A stretch of DNA of 18,324 nucleotides from Phlegmacium glaucopus (GCA_015039465.1 MU130517.1:1-18324); one strand, 5' to 3'; positions 6,556-15,955 are shown, counted from the stretch's first letter. Translations and numbers: made by a program. The notes: a model not told the origin generated them from the sequence alone.

Positions 6556-7786
6556 AAAAGCTTTCTCTACGGTAAGATATCTTCTGTGCAACTTTCACGG
6601 CCCCTACTAAAGAAGTATAATATTAACCTGTCCCAGGACGCTATTCTGGCATATTCGTCCTGTATTTACAAGACCACTGGGTATAAAAAAAAAGCACTAA
6701 CGAGAGGAAAAACATCCTTTTCTATGCTCTGTGTGGTCTATATCTTCTATCCGTTGCCACCGTTGTGTTTGATATGACACTTTTCATATATCATGTTAGC
6801 AAAAATTCCACCGGTAACAATAACCATCTCTTTTTACACTTTCTGTTAGCAGTTTCGCAGCAATCCAACGGCATTCTTCGACATATCTATTATTCGAGGC
6901 ACAGTAACTGGTTTCTGCGATTTCATAGCTCAGTCTATCCTAGTATGTATAAACTACTACGCATATCATTTATTTTATTCAAGCAAATCTTAAAGATCTA
7001 CCGTTGCTGGATTGTGTGGGGTTGCAATATCCATGTCGTGATCCTTCCTTCAATCTCTAGAGAACTTACAAGCCTTGCCCTCTGTAGTGCATTTGTATTC
7101 CTAAGTCAGTCAATCTATCTTATTTGACTAACTAATTTCGATTCATTGCCTCTAGCTATGTGGCTGGCGGGTGCCGGCTCATTGTACAATTTCTCAGGCC
7201 GACTTGCGCAACATGGCTGGGGGTATTGGATGATCATGGGAGGTGTCGCCATGTCCATGATTGTGAATGCTCTGGGGACGGGCTTGATCATTTTTAAGAT
7301 CTTCAATGTGTACCGTGAAGTCAAATCCGCCTCGGATGACCAAACTTTGGGCGTCACTGGGGGAAGGAAAATTCGGACTGTCATATTCGTACTAATTGAA
7401 TCTGGCATGATGTTGTTTTCAATCCAATTGGCTCGGATCGTGGTTACCATTCTTCCAGAGACGGACACTGTCGATAAACCTTACGATATCATCGTTTATA
7501 TCTACCAAATGTTCAATGTGATTACAACATCAGTCATTGCTACTTCTTATTTTACTGATAACAAGGTCCTGTATAGGGTATAACACCTACAATAATCCAG
7601 GTGCGGGTTTCAATGGGATTGTCGTTCTACGACAAGGAATCCATGATAGAATCTACCGTCCACTTTGTGGCTACTAACAATCCAGGTCCAGTACCGGAAA
7701 CGAGAGATGTCGATATCGTGAATAGAGACTCGGACGATGATATTGGCGTTCGACTAAGCGACGATATCGAGATGGTAGATAGATGA
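6556..7786 (+). pseudogene. Seven-helix membrane protein, copy 2 (5'-truncated, nonsense)
   Basis: Only the last 15 or so bases of exon 1 remain (to 6571); promoter and ATG are deleted. Further exons are 6637-6794, 6853-6942, 6996-7104, 7156-7517 and 7577-7786, with GT...AG introns of 51-65 bases. Exon 2 has an in-frame TAA at 6684-6686 in an A-rich run (GTATAAAAAAAAAGC), where copy 4 has GTAACAAAAAAAAGC and stays open. Exon 4 carries a 30-base in-frame insertion (7056-7085; encoded RELTSLALCS) absent from all other copies. The rest is open, with GFCDFIAQSIL, IYRCWIVWG, KIFNVYR, GITPTIIQVR and tail DDIEMVDR. This is subfamily B: it starts exon 3 nine bases earlier than copies 1 and 3 (FRSNPTA). 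The function of the family is unknown. Confidence 0.75.
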
Positions 7787-8240
7787 TCATGTAGAACAGC
7801 TAGAACTTTGATCACATAGAGAGCTAGAACTAAGATATGCCATCAAGCGTGGGAAAGACTTATCGTTGTCGAAAACCTCCATCATTGAACGCATCTCATT
7901 CGGGTCAACTCACTGAAGGCTTGTGCTGTCCTATTCTTGACTCAAACACCATCTGTCTTTCATTGCGAATAGACTCCTATAAACGTCATACCATAATAAT
8001 CAAAAATGGAATCATTAAGTCCTTGGAGTCGTTCCGTAATCTTTCCGTCGCTGGTCACTTACTGGGCACTGTCCAACGATATCCTCTGGAAATTTGGTCA
8101 CCACAACCAACAACCTCATTCACGACTCGGATTTATGACAGATTCTACATCATATTATTGGGACTGGGGTTCATTGTAGGCGCGACCATGAAAAAATTTC
8201 TGGATAGACCGAAAAGAGAAGCCGGGGCCTTGTAGCGGAT
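7787..8240 (+). repeat. 3' spacer of membrane-protein copy 2
   Basis: This stretch is homologous to the spacers after the other copies: TTGTCGAAAACCTCCATC, GGAATCATTAAGTCC, TTTCCGTCGCTGGTCAC, CCAACGATATCCTCTGGAAA and CAACAACCTCATTCACGA. No kinase relic follows here, unlike copies 1, 3 and 4. An open frame (7837-8235, plus) is a by-product of the repeat and is not shared in frame by the paralogous spacers. Confidence 0.65.
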
Positions 8241-8493
8241 GAAGGTGACGAGGGCTGTAAAGAAGCGCGTGGCTGCCAGTGACGCATGTACAAAGGTACT
8301 CAACCTAAAATCTCCTCGTCGCTCTCTGTTCGTCTCAGTACTGAATCGACACTCAGACCATTCTTACTTATCCCTAAGCAACAATCGATAACAACATTAT
8401 CTCAGCGAAATCACCCCGTACGGGGACAATTTTCTGGATGGACCAAAAAGATAGAGAAAACCGGGTCCTATGGCTGATACAGGTGACGAGGGC
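8195..8493 (+). repeat. Pair of diverged direct repeats
   Basis: The word series TTTCTGGATAGACCGAAAAG ... GGTGACGAGGGC (8195-8255) recurs as TTTCTGGATGGACCAAAAAG ... GGTGACGAGGGC (8428-8493). Both resemble the start of the segmental duplicate at 5520-5560 and 14745-14765 (GGAGGTGACGATGGCTGC). They look like decayed extra copies of that segment's left part. Confidence 0.5.
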
Positions 8494-9182
8494 GTTTATG
8501 TCAAAAAGACAAACCAACAACTCACTTGTAGTTTACCAGGTCCACCCCTTCATCGATTCATCGTTCAACAACTGCGTCATCGTCTAGTCATTATATCAAC
8601 GATTGAATTGGACTTCATTCATCGAATCCATCACAAAGAAACGAGTTAGTCCATGTCTACCACTCACCATAAAGAGGAGGGGCAGGACTTGCAAATGAGG
8701 AAATAGCTCGTGGTAAGTCTATATCATATCTAATTCAAAAATCAAGACTTGATGGGAGTTCGACGCCTTAGCTTTCGTTCTTCAATCCGAGAGCACCGGC
8801 AACTGTTATAGAGCGGCCGTTGAAGTTATTGCGGGAGAAAGACCAGTTGCCCGTTCAACGCCCACTGAACGTTCACTGAACACACATCGACACAACTAAC
8901 TCATTGTTCATTGTTTTCCCACATGGCGAGTGGGTGACAAGTGGACTCTAGCCAGTTGGTGCCCGTTATTATGGATCTAGAACATCAGTTGAGTAGGTAT
9001 AGAGCAACGGCTTGAGTGGTGCAGCAGAGAGGTTCAAATAAAGGTTTGGGCACGCCAAGTGAGCATATTGATACTCTGAATGCCGCTTTCTTATCATCCA
9101 TTGATATTCAGCATCTTGTTCAGTTTCAGCCCTGTCATATGGACCGATTCCGACGATCCGTGTGCCAAAGATGATATGCCCC
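8494..9182. other. Stretch with no recognisable gene
   Basis: No gene, RNA or transposon end was recognised. A minus-strand frame of 79 codons (8969-9208) opens MIPFGVRTRGHIIFGTRIVG and is otherwise unrelated to anything seen here. It could be an exon remnant, but nothing supports expression. A short cluster of TGAACG words (8850-8880) is present. Confidence 0.4.
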
Positions 9183-9470
9183 CGCGTCCTGACCCCAAAT
9201 GGAATCATTAGAGTCTTGAGTTCTGAATCAATGCCAGAGGTCGATGGTAAGTAACCAATCCTTTGTTTACCTTGGACTTCTCATCTCGATTCAATCCTAG
9301 TCATTTGCCTTTCATTTTAAATGGATGCCATGCTATGGTAATAAAGTAATATCAAAGTTGTTGAAGCGGTCATTGCCCATGCGCTTGATCCTCAGTCCTA
9401 GCATCAAATGTCCGTCGCTGGTCACCATCCAACAATGCCCATTCAATTTGGCTGCGACCAACAACCAACC
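9183..9470 (+). repeat. Degenerate extra copy of the 3' spacer
   Basis: AAATGGAATCATTAGAGTC (9198 on), ATGTCCGTCGCTGGTCACCA (about 9408-9427), CCAACAATGCC and GACCAACAACCAAC follow the order of the spacer after copy 2 (8006-8125), but with a GGTAAGTAACC-containing stretch inserted or diverged between them. It suggests that a further membrane-gene copy once stood to its left. Confidence 0.45.
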
Positions 9471-9659
9471 AGCATACTTTCCGAACCCGAGCATCCAACA
9501 CTGTCAATAGTTTGCCCAGCGGTCAAGTAGCACTGCTGGTTGATGACGCATACACTCGATGGTACTGCTGGATTAGTTGTGGACCCTATGAAAGTACGGG
9601 TAAGTGAAAATATAACGGGAGATGTCGGTATTGTGCCTCTGGAGAGCGGAGACGATGAC

Positions 9660-9990
9660 ATTGTTGTAACTGGGCGTTCGAATCTAACAGACGTGTGTAA
9701 GTGTCAAAAACTGGAAGACAGTAGCTCACTTACCGTCAGAGTACTTGATGATCAATATGATCATCTTTTTGGTGACAGGTTTCAATGATGGAAGCAGGCG
9801 TACCTTGGAAATATCAGTTACCCAAAATAAGGTAGGTTGCATCACCATTTTCTGCCTGAAACTAATTAGCATGTATACATGGCGATGCGATAGCGATACA
9901 CACTCGTACCTGATCAAAAATTGGGTTATGATTATGACAGCAACAGTTTGTTAAGATCGTTACGAACTTTATTTCAATCATTGTATTTGA
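9660..9990 (-). pseudogene. Divergent minus-strand gene remnant, unit 2
   Basis: This is the best preserved reading of the divergent repeat. On the minus strand an open stretch encodes MLISFRQKMVMQPTLFWVTD, then KPVTKKMIILIIKYSDG, and runs to a canonical GTAAGT at about 9741. The 50-base intron ends CTGTTAG at about 9690, followed by an exon starting ATTCGAACGCCCAGTTACAAC or its near equivalent. The other units have GCAAGT at the donor. The protein is not recognised. The unit sits divergently against an orphan membrane-gene promoter at 9996. Confidence 0.4.
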
Positions 9991-9995
9991 TATAA

Positions 9996-10034
9996 TAATG
10001 CTAGACTCTTATATATAGCCAAGGGTCAGAGATG
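9996..10034 (+). promoter_or_regulatory. Orphan core promoter of a lost membrane-protein copy
   Basis: AATGCTAGACTCTTATATAT and GGGTCAGAGATG repeat the core promoter found before copies 1, 3 and 4, including the TATA element. The sequence then jumps into the next divergent unit (GCAATAGCTCACCTTTCG) with no coding exon, so a whole membrane-protein gene is missing here. Confidence 0.65.
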
Positions 10035-10044
10035 AAGCAACAAT

Positions 10045-10560
10045 CAATAACCTTATCTCGCAATAGCTCACCTTTCGTCCTACTAGATCCAATGAAACAA
10101 TTGTGTTGTCGTCTGGATATCGACAACAGCCTCTCTCGTTGCATACAAAGGTTCATCGGGTACAGCATGGGCGTCACTCCGAGTCCAACGGCGTCAACGA
10201 TTTAGGGTTCTGTTCGTTGAATCCTTCGTTTTTGTGATTCAAGTTGTAACTCAGCGTTCGAATCTAACAGGGGTGAGATTATGTCAAAAACTGGAAGCCA
10301 GTAGCTCACTTGCCATGGCCCACCAGAGTAGTATAGCTACATCGTGAATTTGATCGATATGATAATAATCACTTGTGATGAGGCTTACCTTGGAAAACTC
10401 GGCCGGTTACCCAAAATAAGGCAGGTTGCATCACCAATTTCTGCCTCAAACTGTTTAGTATGTGTACAATGTACATGGCGATGCGGTACACAATTCTCAG
10501 CGGATCAAAATATGATTATGACAGCGACAGTTTGTTACGATCATCACGAACCTTCAAGCT
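10045..10560 (-). pseudogene. Divergent minus-strand gene remnant, unit 3
   Basis: This unit has the same word order as unit 1: AGATCCAATGAAACAA, AAAGGTTCATCGGGTACAGC, GAAGCCAGTAGCTCACTTGC, GGTTACCCAAAATAAGGCAG, ATGATTATGACAGCGACAGT. A short duplication, TTCAAGCTTCAAGCTT, marks its end (10553-10568). It follows unit 2 in the same orientation with only the orphan promoter between them. The coding frame is broken. Confidence 0.45.
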
Positions 10561-10574
10561 TCAAGCTTGAGTAG

Positions 10575-11010
10575 GCCTCCTTCATCACATCCGAAGGTTC
10601 ATCAAGTACAGTATGGGCATTACCCCTCCAACAGCGTCAACTAACGATTTATGTTCCGTTCGTTGGATCTGTCGTTTTTATCCTTCGAGTTGTAACTAGG
10701 CGTTGAAATCTAACAGGTGCGTTTATGTCAAAAGCTGGAAGCCAGTAGCTCACTTGCCGTCCCAGTATCTCAGGGTCATCACTATGATCATATTTTTGGT
10801 GACAGGTTTCAATGATGGAAGCTAGTCTGAGGCCAGGTTTGCTTTGGAAAACTCGGTTACCCAAAATAAGACAAGTTGCATAACCATCTTCTCCTCAAAC
10901 TAGTTAGCATGTATACATGGTGATGCGATTCTACCTGATCAAAAATCGGATTATGATTATGACAGCGACAGTTTGTTAAGATCGTCATGAACTTCAAGCT
11001 TTTATCTCAG
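10575..11010 (-). pseudogene. Divergent minus-strand gene remnant, unit 4
   Basis: This unit is collinear with unit 3. It has the GCAAGT donor (in GGCAAGTGAGC, read on the minus strand from about 10757), an acceptor near CCTGTTAG, and the conserved CATGTATACATGG and ATGACAGCGACAGTTTG words at its right. It abuts the promoter of membrane-protein copy 3 in divergent orientation. The minus frame 10649-10864 (71 codons) is open only by chance across the intron-like part. Function unknown. Confidence 0.45.
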
Positions 11011-11014
11011 TCAA

Positions 11015-11075
11015 GATGCTAGACTCTTATATAAGGGCCAGAGATGCAATAGGTCATTGCAACAGACACGAAGTC
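11015..11075 (+). promoter_or_regulatory. Core promoter of membrane-protein copy 3
   Basis: The TATA box (TATATAA, 11028-11034) lies 42 bases before the ATG at 11076, in the conserved GATGCTAGACTCTTATATAA block. GCAATAGGTCATT...CAACAGACACGAA follows, as in copies 1 and 4. Confidence 0.6.
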
Positions 11076-11586
11076 ATGAAGCTAAGTGTTGACGAATTTT
11101 TCATTATTGCGTTATATCTCGAAGGCTTTCTGTACGGTAAGCTATTTTCTACCACTTTCACGGCAGCTGCTAAAGAAGTATAATATTAACCTGTCCCAGG
11201 AGTATATTCTGGCATATTCGCCATATATTTACAAGACCACTGGACATCGAAGAAAGATACCGACAAGAGAACTCTCATTTTCTATGCTCTGTGTGCTCTA
11301 TATATGCTCTCTGTTGTCAACGTTGTGGCTGATGTAACAATTTTCGTTGTTTCAGTTAGTACCAATTTCATCGGTAACAATAACCATCTTTTTTACTCTT
11401 TCTGTGTTGCAGAATCCAACGGTATCCCTCCACATATCTTTTACGCAAGGCATAGTATCAGGTTGCTGCGATTTCATGGCCCAATCTATCCTAGTATGTA
11501 TAAACTACTTATCCCCAACATTTATTTTATTCATGGAAATCTTAAAGATCTACCGTTGCTGGATTGTGTGGGGTTGCAATATCCGT

Positions 11587-11594
11587 GTCGTGAT
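11587..11594 (+). repeat. Target site duplication, left (GTCGTGAT)
   Basis: GTCGTGAT occurs at 11587-11594 and again at 12371-12378, flanking the transposon exactly. Copies 1, 2 and 4 have the word once at the same place in exon 4 (for example 598-605). Confidence 0.95.
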
Positions 11595-12370
11595 AGGACC
11601 CCGGGCAATACCAGAAAATGCCAGATCCCTATCCGGACAAGATTTGATACATTTTGACGTTTAGGCCAGGTCCAATTCGGACAAAAATTGGCCAAAAAAC
11701 GGAGAAGGCCAGAGTCTCAATCCGGACAAATTTGGCCTCGAAGTCAATTGCCAGATCCGTTATCCGGACTATAATGGCGCAATGGATAATATAAATTATA
11801 TAATCTTGGATAATTTGTATAACTTCCCACCAGCACTATTTTTAAATACCTTTTTGTCGGTTGATTGTAAATTTCACGGTGAATCCTGGTACAATTTCTC
11901 ACTATTCCCCCTTTTCAATTTTTATCTTTGCTTGACACCAAAGTTCGTGATTCCGGGGCCCTCTGTTGAATTATTAGCACTTGATATGGCCCGGTTCTGA
12001 GTACTTCAAGGCAGCAAGAAAGAACTAAAGGTAAGCTCTCTCGAAAGCGCGGATTTCTCAAGGATGGTGGTGGGGGTCATTGTGAGTTTGTTGTGAGTTT
12101 CGATACAAAATTTAGTTAATCAACTATATTTTCACGTAGATGACCTTCTGAGAGTTTTCCAAGCGCCAGAAATGATTTTTTGGCACCTAGGAGGCTTGGT
12201 CTGTCAATCTGGACAAATTTCAGCCAAAAAATGGCCAGATCCCGATACCCGGACAAAAACCAAAATTTTGGGAGGAGGCCAGGTGCCATCCGGACAAAAA
12301 CAGCCAAATTGTGTCCGGACAGAAACCCCATTTTCGGGATCTGGCATTTTCTGGCATTGCCCGGGGTCCT
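11595..12370. mobile_element. 776-bp non-autonomous hAT-like transposon (MITE)
   Basis: The ends are 35-base inverted repeats with one mismatch: AGGACCCCGGGCAAT(A/G)CCAG... at 11595-11629, and its reverse complement at 12336-12370. The 8-base target duplication GTCGTGAT flanks them. Duplication length points to the hAT superfamily; this is an inference from family rules. No transposase is encoded; frames inside are short. The interior carries several TCCGGACAAA-like words near both ends, in the same orientation (about 11632, 11672, 11722, 11763, 12210, 12248, 12290, 12314), which may be subterminal transposase-binding repeats. The middle (11780-12150) is AT-rich and featureless. Confidence 0.93.
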
Positions 12371-12378
12371 GTCGTGAT
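12371..12378 (+). repeat. Target site duplication, right (GTCGTGAT)
   Basis: This is the second copy of the 8-base duplication; exon 4 of membrane-protein copy 3 resumes after it with CCTTCCTTCAAT. Confidence 0.95.
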
Positions 12379-13096
12379 CCTTCCTTCAATATTAGCATTT
12401 GTATTTTTAGGTCAGTCAACCTATCTTATTTGACTGGCCAATCTCAATCCATTGTCTCTAGCTATGTGGCTAGCGAGTGTCGGCTCCATTCAAATTGCCT
12501 CAGACCCAAATGTAGGACCTAACTGGGGGGATTGGCTGGTTGTAGCAAGTCTCGCCATGTCCATGACTGTGAATGCTCTGGTGACAGGCTTGATCGTGTG
12601 GAAGATCTTCAATGTGTACCGTGAAGTCAAATCCGCGGAGTCGGATCTTGACCAAACTTTGGGTACCACTGGAGGGAGCAAAATTCGGACTGTCATATTC
12701 GTGCTAATTGAATCTGGCATGATGTTGTTTTCGATCCAATTGGCTCGGCTCGTGGTTGCCATTGTTCCACCGACGGACACTGCCTATGAAGCATTTAGTA
12801 TCATCGTCACCATCCACCAAATGCTCAATGTGATTACAACATCAGTCATTGCTACTTCTTATTCTACTGATAACATGAGTTCCTAGGGTATAACACCTAC
12901 AATCATCTTGGTGCGGGTCTCCATGGGATTGTCGTTCCACGACAAGGAATCCATGATAGAATCTAGCGTCGGGAGTTTGCGCTTTGCGGATAACAATCCA
13001 AATCCAAATCCGGAAATGGGAGATGTCGATATAGGGAATAGAGACGATGATATTGGCATTAGACCAAACGACGATATCCAGATGGTAGATAGATGA

Positions 13097-13410
13097 TAGA
13101 ACATAGATCTCGTTGTGGCATGGGAAATACTCCTCGTCGTCCATCGTCAAATGCATATTATTCTGCTCAACTCACTGTAGAGCCAGCTCGTGCTGCCCTG
13201 CTCTTGACTCAAGTACCGTCTTTCTCTCATTCTGAATAGACCCATGAAATAGGTACTATACCATGATGGAATCATTGACTCCTTAGACCTCGGTCCTTGA
13301 TTCCCACCATCGAATTTCCGTCGTTGGTCGCTGGTTACTGGGTACAGGCCCCTGTCCAACAATATCCTGTGGAAAATTGGCCACCACTACCAACAACCTC
13401 ATTCACGAAA
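13097..13410 (+). repeat. 3' spacer of membrane-protein copy 3 (uninterrupted form)
   Basis: This contains the spacer without the TA-inserted transposon found after copy 1 (the empty site, GGTACTATACCATG, begins at about 13252), so it serves as the reference for that insertion. It also matches the mirrored stretch 2625-2813 read backwards. It ends at CATTCACGAAA, where it joins the truncated kinase relic B. Open frames across it on both strands are not conserved. Confidence 0.75.
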
Positions 13411-14619
13411 CATGGGATTGACGCTTCCTACAGAGCATGATAGTTGGAATAGTCCATAATCCAGTCAAGAAGAAAAAAATACCTTTCAATGTTGACATTT
13501 CACCGTCGACGGATATCTCGACCTTCTGGGTCAAATCACCCTTAGCAATGGCGGTTGTGACAACTGAAATTGACCATACTTGATCCGTAAGCGAGGAAGA
13601 CATTCAATTGACCCTATCGAAAGAAAGGGTTTCATCAAGAGCGTCATGCAAAACAGAAACACATACATTCCGAACCAAATTCAACCACGCTCCTTCCATG
13701 TCTGGTACATATGCTTGACCTCCTACTTTTCCTTGACTTCCGAATTGTAAAGTGACTCGAGTGACTTCTGCCGCCAGCGCTCGTAATCTGATAAAAAAAT
13801 CAGTCCGCGTCCAGAGAAAACATGACCACAGCGAACCTTGCCACCATTCCATTCACAGTATCCTTGAGATCTAGAATTTCACCGCGAGCATCCATTGAGA
13901 TCTCCCAGTGCGACTGCCTTGGTCACTTTCGCTATAGATTGTACCTAGTGAGCAGTAAAACTGTTAATGGAGAGTTATAGGTGTATAACGAGTGAGTTGC
14001 GAAGTTGAGATGTTAAATTTGCTGCCAATTTGTTGACTACCGCTGTCAATTCTCGCCATGTGTCTTCGACGTCGAGAGCGGGAGCTTGTCCGCCACCGTT
14101 TTCTGTTCAGTGTGATAAGCCAGATGTCGCTTGATCGATCGATACGTACTGTTCAGTTCCGATTTCTTGAGATACACGAGTGACTTCCTTTGCGAATTGT
14201 CCTAATTTGTCCATCTATAAATGGTTTAGGACATGGATAAATGGACACAATAATGAATATACCATGGTATTCACCCTGAACGGGGACCGTAATTTTTTGA
14301 ATAAGACCGCCTTGTGCAACAGCATTGCAAACGCGAGCGACATCCTTGGACCTGAGCCTTTAGTAGTTTAAGTTCGAGTCTGGACTTATATAAGAGTATC
14401 CGAGAAGCATGAGGGGGTCAGAGACTGAACCTTCCGCAGGTGGGAATGAGGATGGGCTGTTGTTGGAGGGGCTGAATTGTGACCAGGACCGTTGGCGATG
14501 AGAGTATGATTGGCGGCTGTGGCAGCGTGAGCCCGATAAACTTTCATATTTCTGTAAGTGCGAGAGAATATACTGGAAGGATCAATGGACGATGGCAGAC
14601 CAGCGAGAGAGATTGTCAT
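13411..14619 (-). pseudogene. N-terminal part of group III histidine kinase, relic B
   Basis: The minus-strand ATG at 14619 opens MTISLAGLPSSIDPSSIFSR, then VYRAHAATAANHTLIANGPG, a group III kinase N-terminus. A TAA follows at SDTLI. HAMP repeat 1 (VCNAVAQGGLIQKITVPVQG) has lost about 29 bases before NTM. After an intron come [31 protein letters not shown] sequence, LTSQVR, VQSIAKVTKAVALGDL, DARGEILDLKDTVNGMV, an intron, LRALAAEVTRVTLQFGSQGK, VGGQAYVPDMEGAWLNLVRN, an intron, SSLTDQVWSISVVTTAIAKG, DLTQKVEISVDGEMSTLK and, after a last intron, VNSM. There it breaks into the spacer. Active Nik1/Os-1 proteins continue with three more HAMP units, the kinase core and a receiver, all missing here. 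It is convergent to membrane-protein copy 3. Confidence 0.85.
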
Positions 14620-15390
14620 GTGATCGCCTGAAATATTGAATCATTGACCTTTTACCCAATCTCTGTCGTTTGGAGAGTCACTATCAGAACATATCTGTGG
14701 CAAATTGGCCACCACCATCAACTTCCCAATTCCAGGTCTTAAGGCGAATGGAGGTGACGATGGCTGCAAAGAATAAGAGCCTGGCTTGAGACCAAGGTCC
14801 AAGGTACCTTAACATAATATCTCCTCTCTACCCTCTATCATCTCACCACTGAAAACGGCCCTCTCCCATACAAACCAGATGGTACAAGTAATACACGGCA
14901 GCTAAACTCTCTCATCCCACTCAGACCGTTCTTCAGCTCACACCTACAAGTCGATCACAAAGATCGAACACGAAAGTGTTAGTTCAAACGCACATTAGCA
15001 TGTATACGGCAACATACTGCGTTAATCGTAGACCCACCGCTTGTGTGATTTTGCACATCACAGGACAGCCATGTGAGTTTGGTAGATATCTCCTTCAGAT
15101 TTCTTTGATCGAATACTCAATCCATTGTCTGCAGCATCTTCACTTTATTCTTTTTTCGTTCACTTATCAGATACCAAGTCGCCAAAGGCCTTCAAAATGG
15201 ATAACAACCATATCCCGTCGTCTGAAGCATCTATTTGGCATTGTTCATCTTCGCACATTGATGGCGTTGAGATGGGAGTATTGATCAGGCGTTAATAATC
15301 AGAAAAGCGATATTTCAAACCTATCAAAGATTTGACGTTGGTCGAATTCATTGAATAGAGGTGAGCTGATGTTGAAAAGAAAGGAAAACG
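14620..15390. repeat. Segmental duplicate of 4827-4904 plus 5481-6149
   Basis: Aligning with the first module shows a continuous match except for the 576-bp insertion, which is absent here (GAACATATC is single, 14687-14695). It holds the better preserved copy of the 65-residue two-exon gene. Confidence 0.75.
15000..15295 (+). CDS. Possible small two-exon gene, 65 residues, unknown function
   Basis: ATG at 15000; exon 1 15000-15072, intron 15073-15170 (GTGAGT ... TTCTTTTTTCGTTCACTTATCAG-like end with a long pyrimidine stretch), exon 2 15171-15295. The spliced length is 198 nt, an open 65-residue frame plus stop. The protein starts MYTATYCVNRRPTACVIL and ends GVEMGVLIRR. It contains five Cys/His-rich positions but no recognised domain, signal peptide or membrane segment. 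Splicing keeping the frame is the main support. The duplicate at 5790-6084 has lost both the ATG and the donor site, which suggests the gene is not under strong selection or that this prediction is accidental. Confidence 0.35.
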
Positions 15391-15880
15391 AGTCAATAAC
15401 TCACCTCTCGTCTAGTAGATCCAATGAAACAACCCGTGTTGTCGTCTGGCTGCTATATCAACAATAGCCTCATCCATCGCATCCAAAGGTTCATCAAGTA
15501 CGGCATGCGCGTCACTCCTCCAACACCGTCAACGAAAAAATTGGTTTCCGTTCGTTGAATCCGTCGTTTTCGTGATTCGAGTTGTAACTGGGCGTTCGAC
15601 TTTAACAGAGGTGAGTTTATGTTAGCAACTGGAAGCCAGTAGCTCACTTGCCGTCGGAGTAGTCTGGCTACCATCATGAATTTGATCGATATGATAATCA
15701 CTATGATGGAAGCTAGTCTGAGGCCAGGCATGGGTTGCATAACCATCTTCTGCGTCAAACTGGTTAGTATGTATACATGGCGATGGGATACACATTTCTA
15801 CCTGATCAAAAATTTGATTATAGCGGCGACAGTTTGTTAAGGTCGTTGTGAACTTCGAGCTTTTATATCTCAGTTACTGT
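15391..15880 (-). pseudogene. Divergent minus-strand gene remnant, unit 5
   Basis: This unit is collinear with units 1-4 and closest to unit 1 (GAGTTGTAACTGGGCGTTCG, GGAAGCCAGTAGCTCACTTG, CTATGATGGAAGCTAGTCTG). A minus frame 15453-15758 runs through the GC-AG intron and encodes a basic stretch, QLQLESRKRRIQRTE. A deletion after GAGGCCAGGCA removes the GGAAAACTCGGTTACCC words of the other units. It is divergent to membrane-protein copy 4. Not recognised. Confidence 0.45.
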
Positions 15881-15889
15881 ATTTGAAAT

Positions 15890-15955
15890 AAATACTAGAC
15901 TCTTTATAAAGCAAGGGTCAGAGATTCAATAGGTCATTACAACAGACACGAAATA
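15890..15955 (+). promoter_or_regulatory. Core promoter of membrane-protein copy 4
   Basis: ACTAGACTCTTTATAAAG has TATAAA at 15905-15910 instead of TATATAA, with AAGGGTCAGAGATTCAATAGG following as in copy 1. The ATG is at 15956. Confidence 0.55.

Larger units (their letters stand above)
11076..13096 (+). pseudogene. Seven-helix membrane protein, copy 3 (interrupted by a transposon)
   Basis: Exons are 11076-11136, 11200-11354, 11413-11493, 11548-11594 continuing at 12379-12410, 12462-12829 and 12887-13096. The gap in exon 4 is a 776-bp transposon plus one copy of its 8-base target duplication. Leaving that out, exon 4 is 79 nt, exactly as in copy 1, and the total is 954 nt, an uninterrupted 317 residues. 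The protein starts MKLSVDEFFII and keeps SGCCDFMAQSIL, IYRCWIVWG, KIFNVYR, GITPTIILVR and the tail DDIQMVDR. It differs from copy 1 by one extra codon (DLDQT for DDQT). It belongs to subfamily A. The TAG at 12884-12886 is the end of the last intron (12830-12886), not a stop. No other lesion is visible, so the insertion is probably recent. Family function is unknown. Confidence 0.8.

Noticed and set aside
7115..7468. Minus-strand frame of 117 codons (and its counterpart at 12490-12780)
   Set aside because: It lies opposite exon 5 of the membrane-protein gene and exists because that exon has few stop triplets on its reverse strand.
7837..8235. Plus-strand frame of 132 codons as a gene
   Set aside because: It covers the conserved 3' spacer, whose paralogues after copies 1 and 3 do not keep the frame.
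9660..11010. CRISPR-like or satellite array
   Set aside because: The three repeated units are 330-515 bases, diverged, and contain gene-like intron signals; there are no short regular repeats and spacers.
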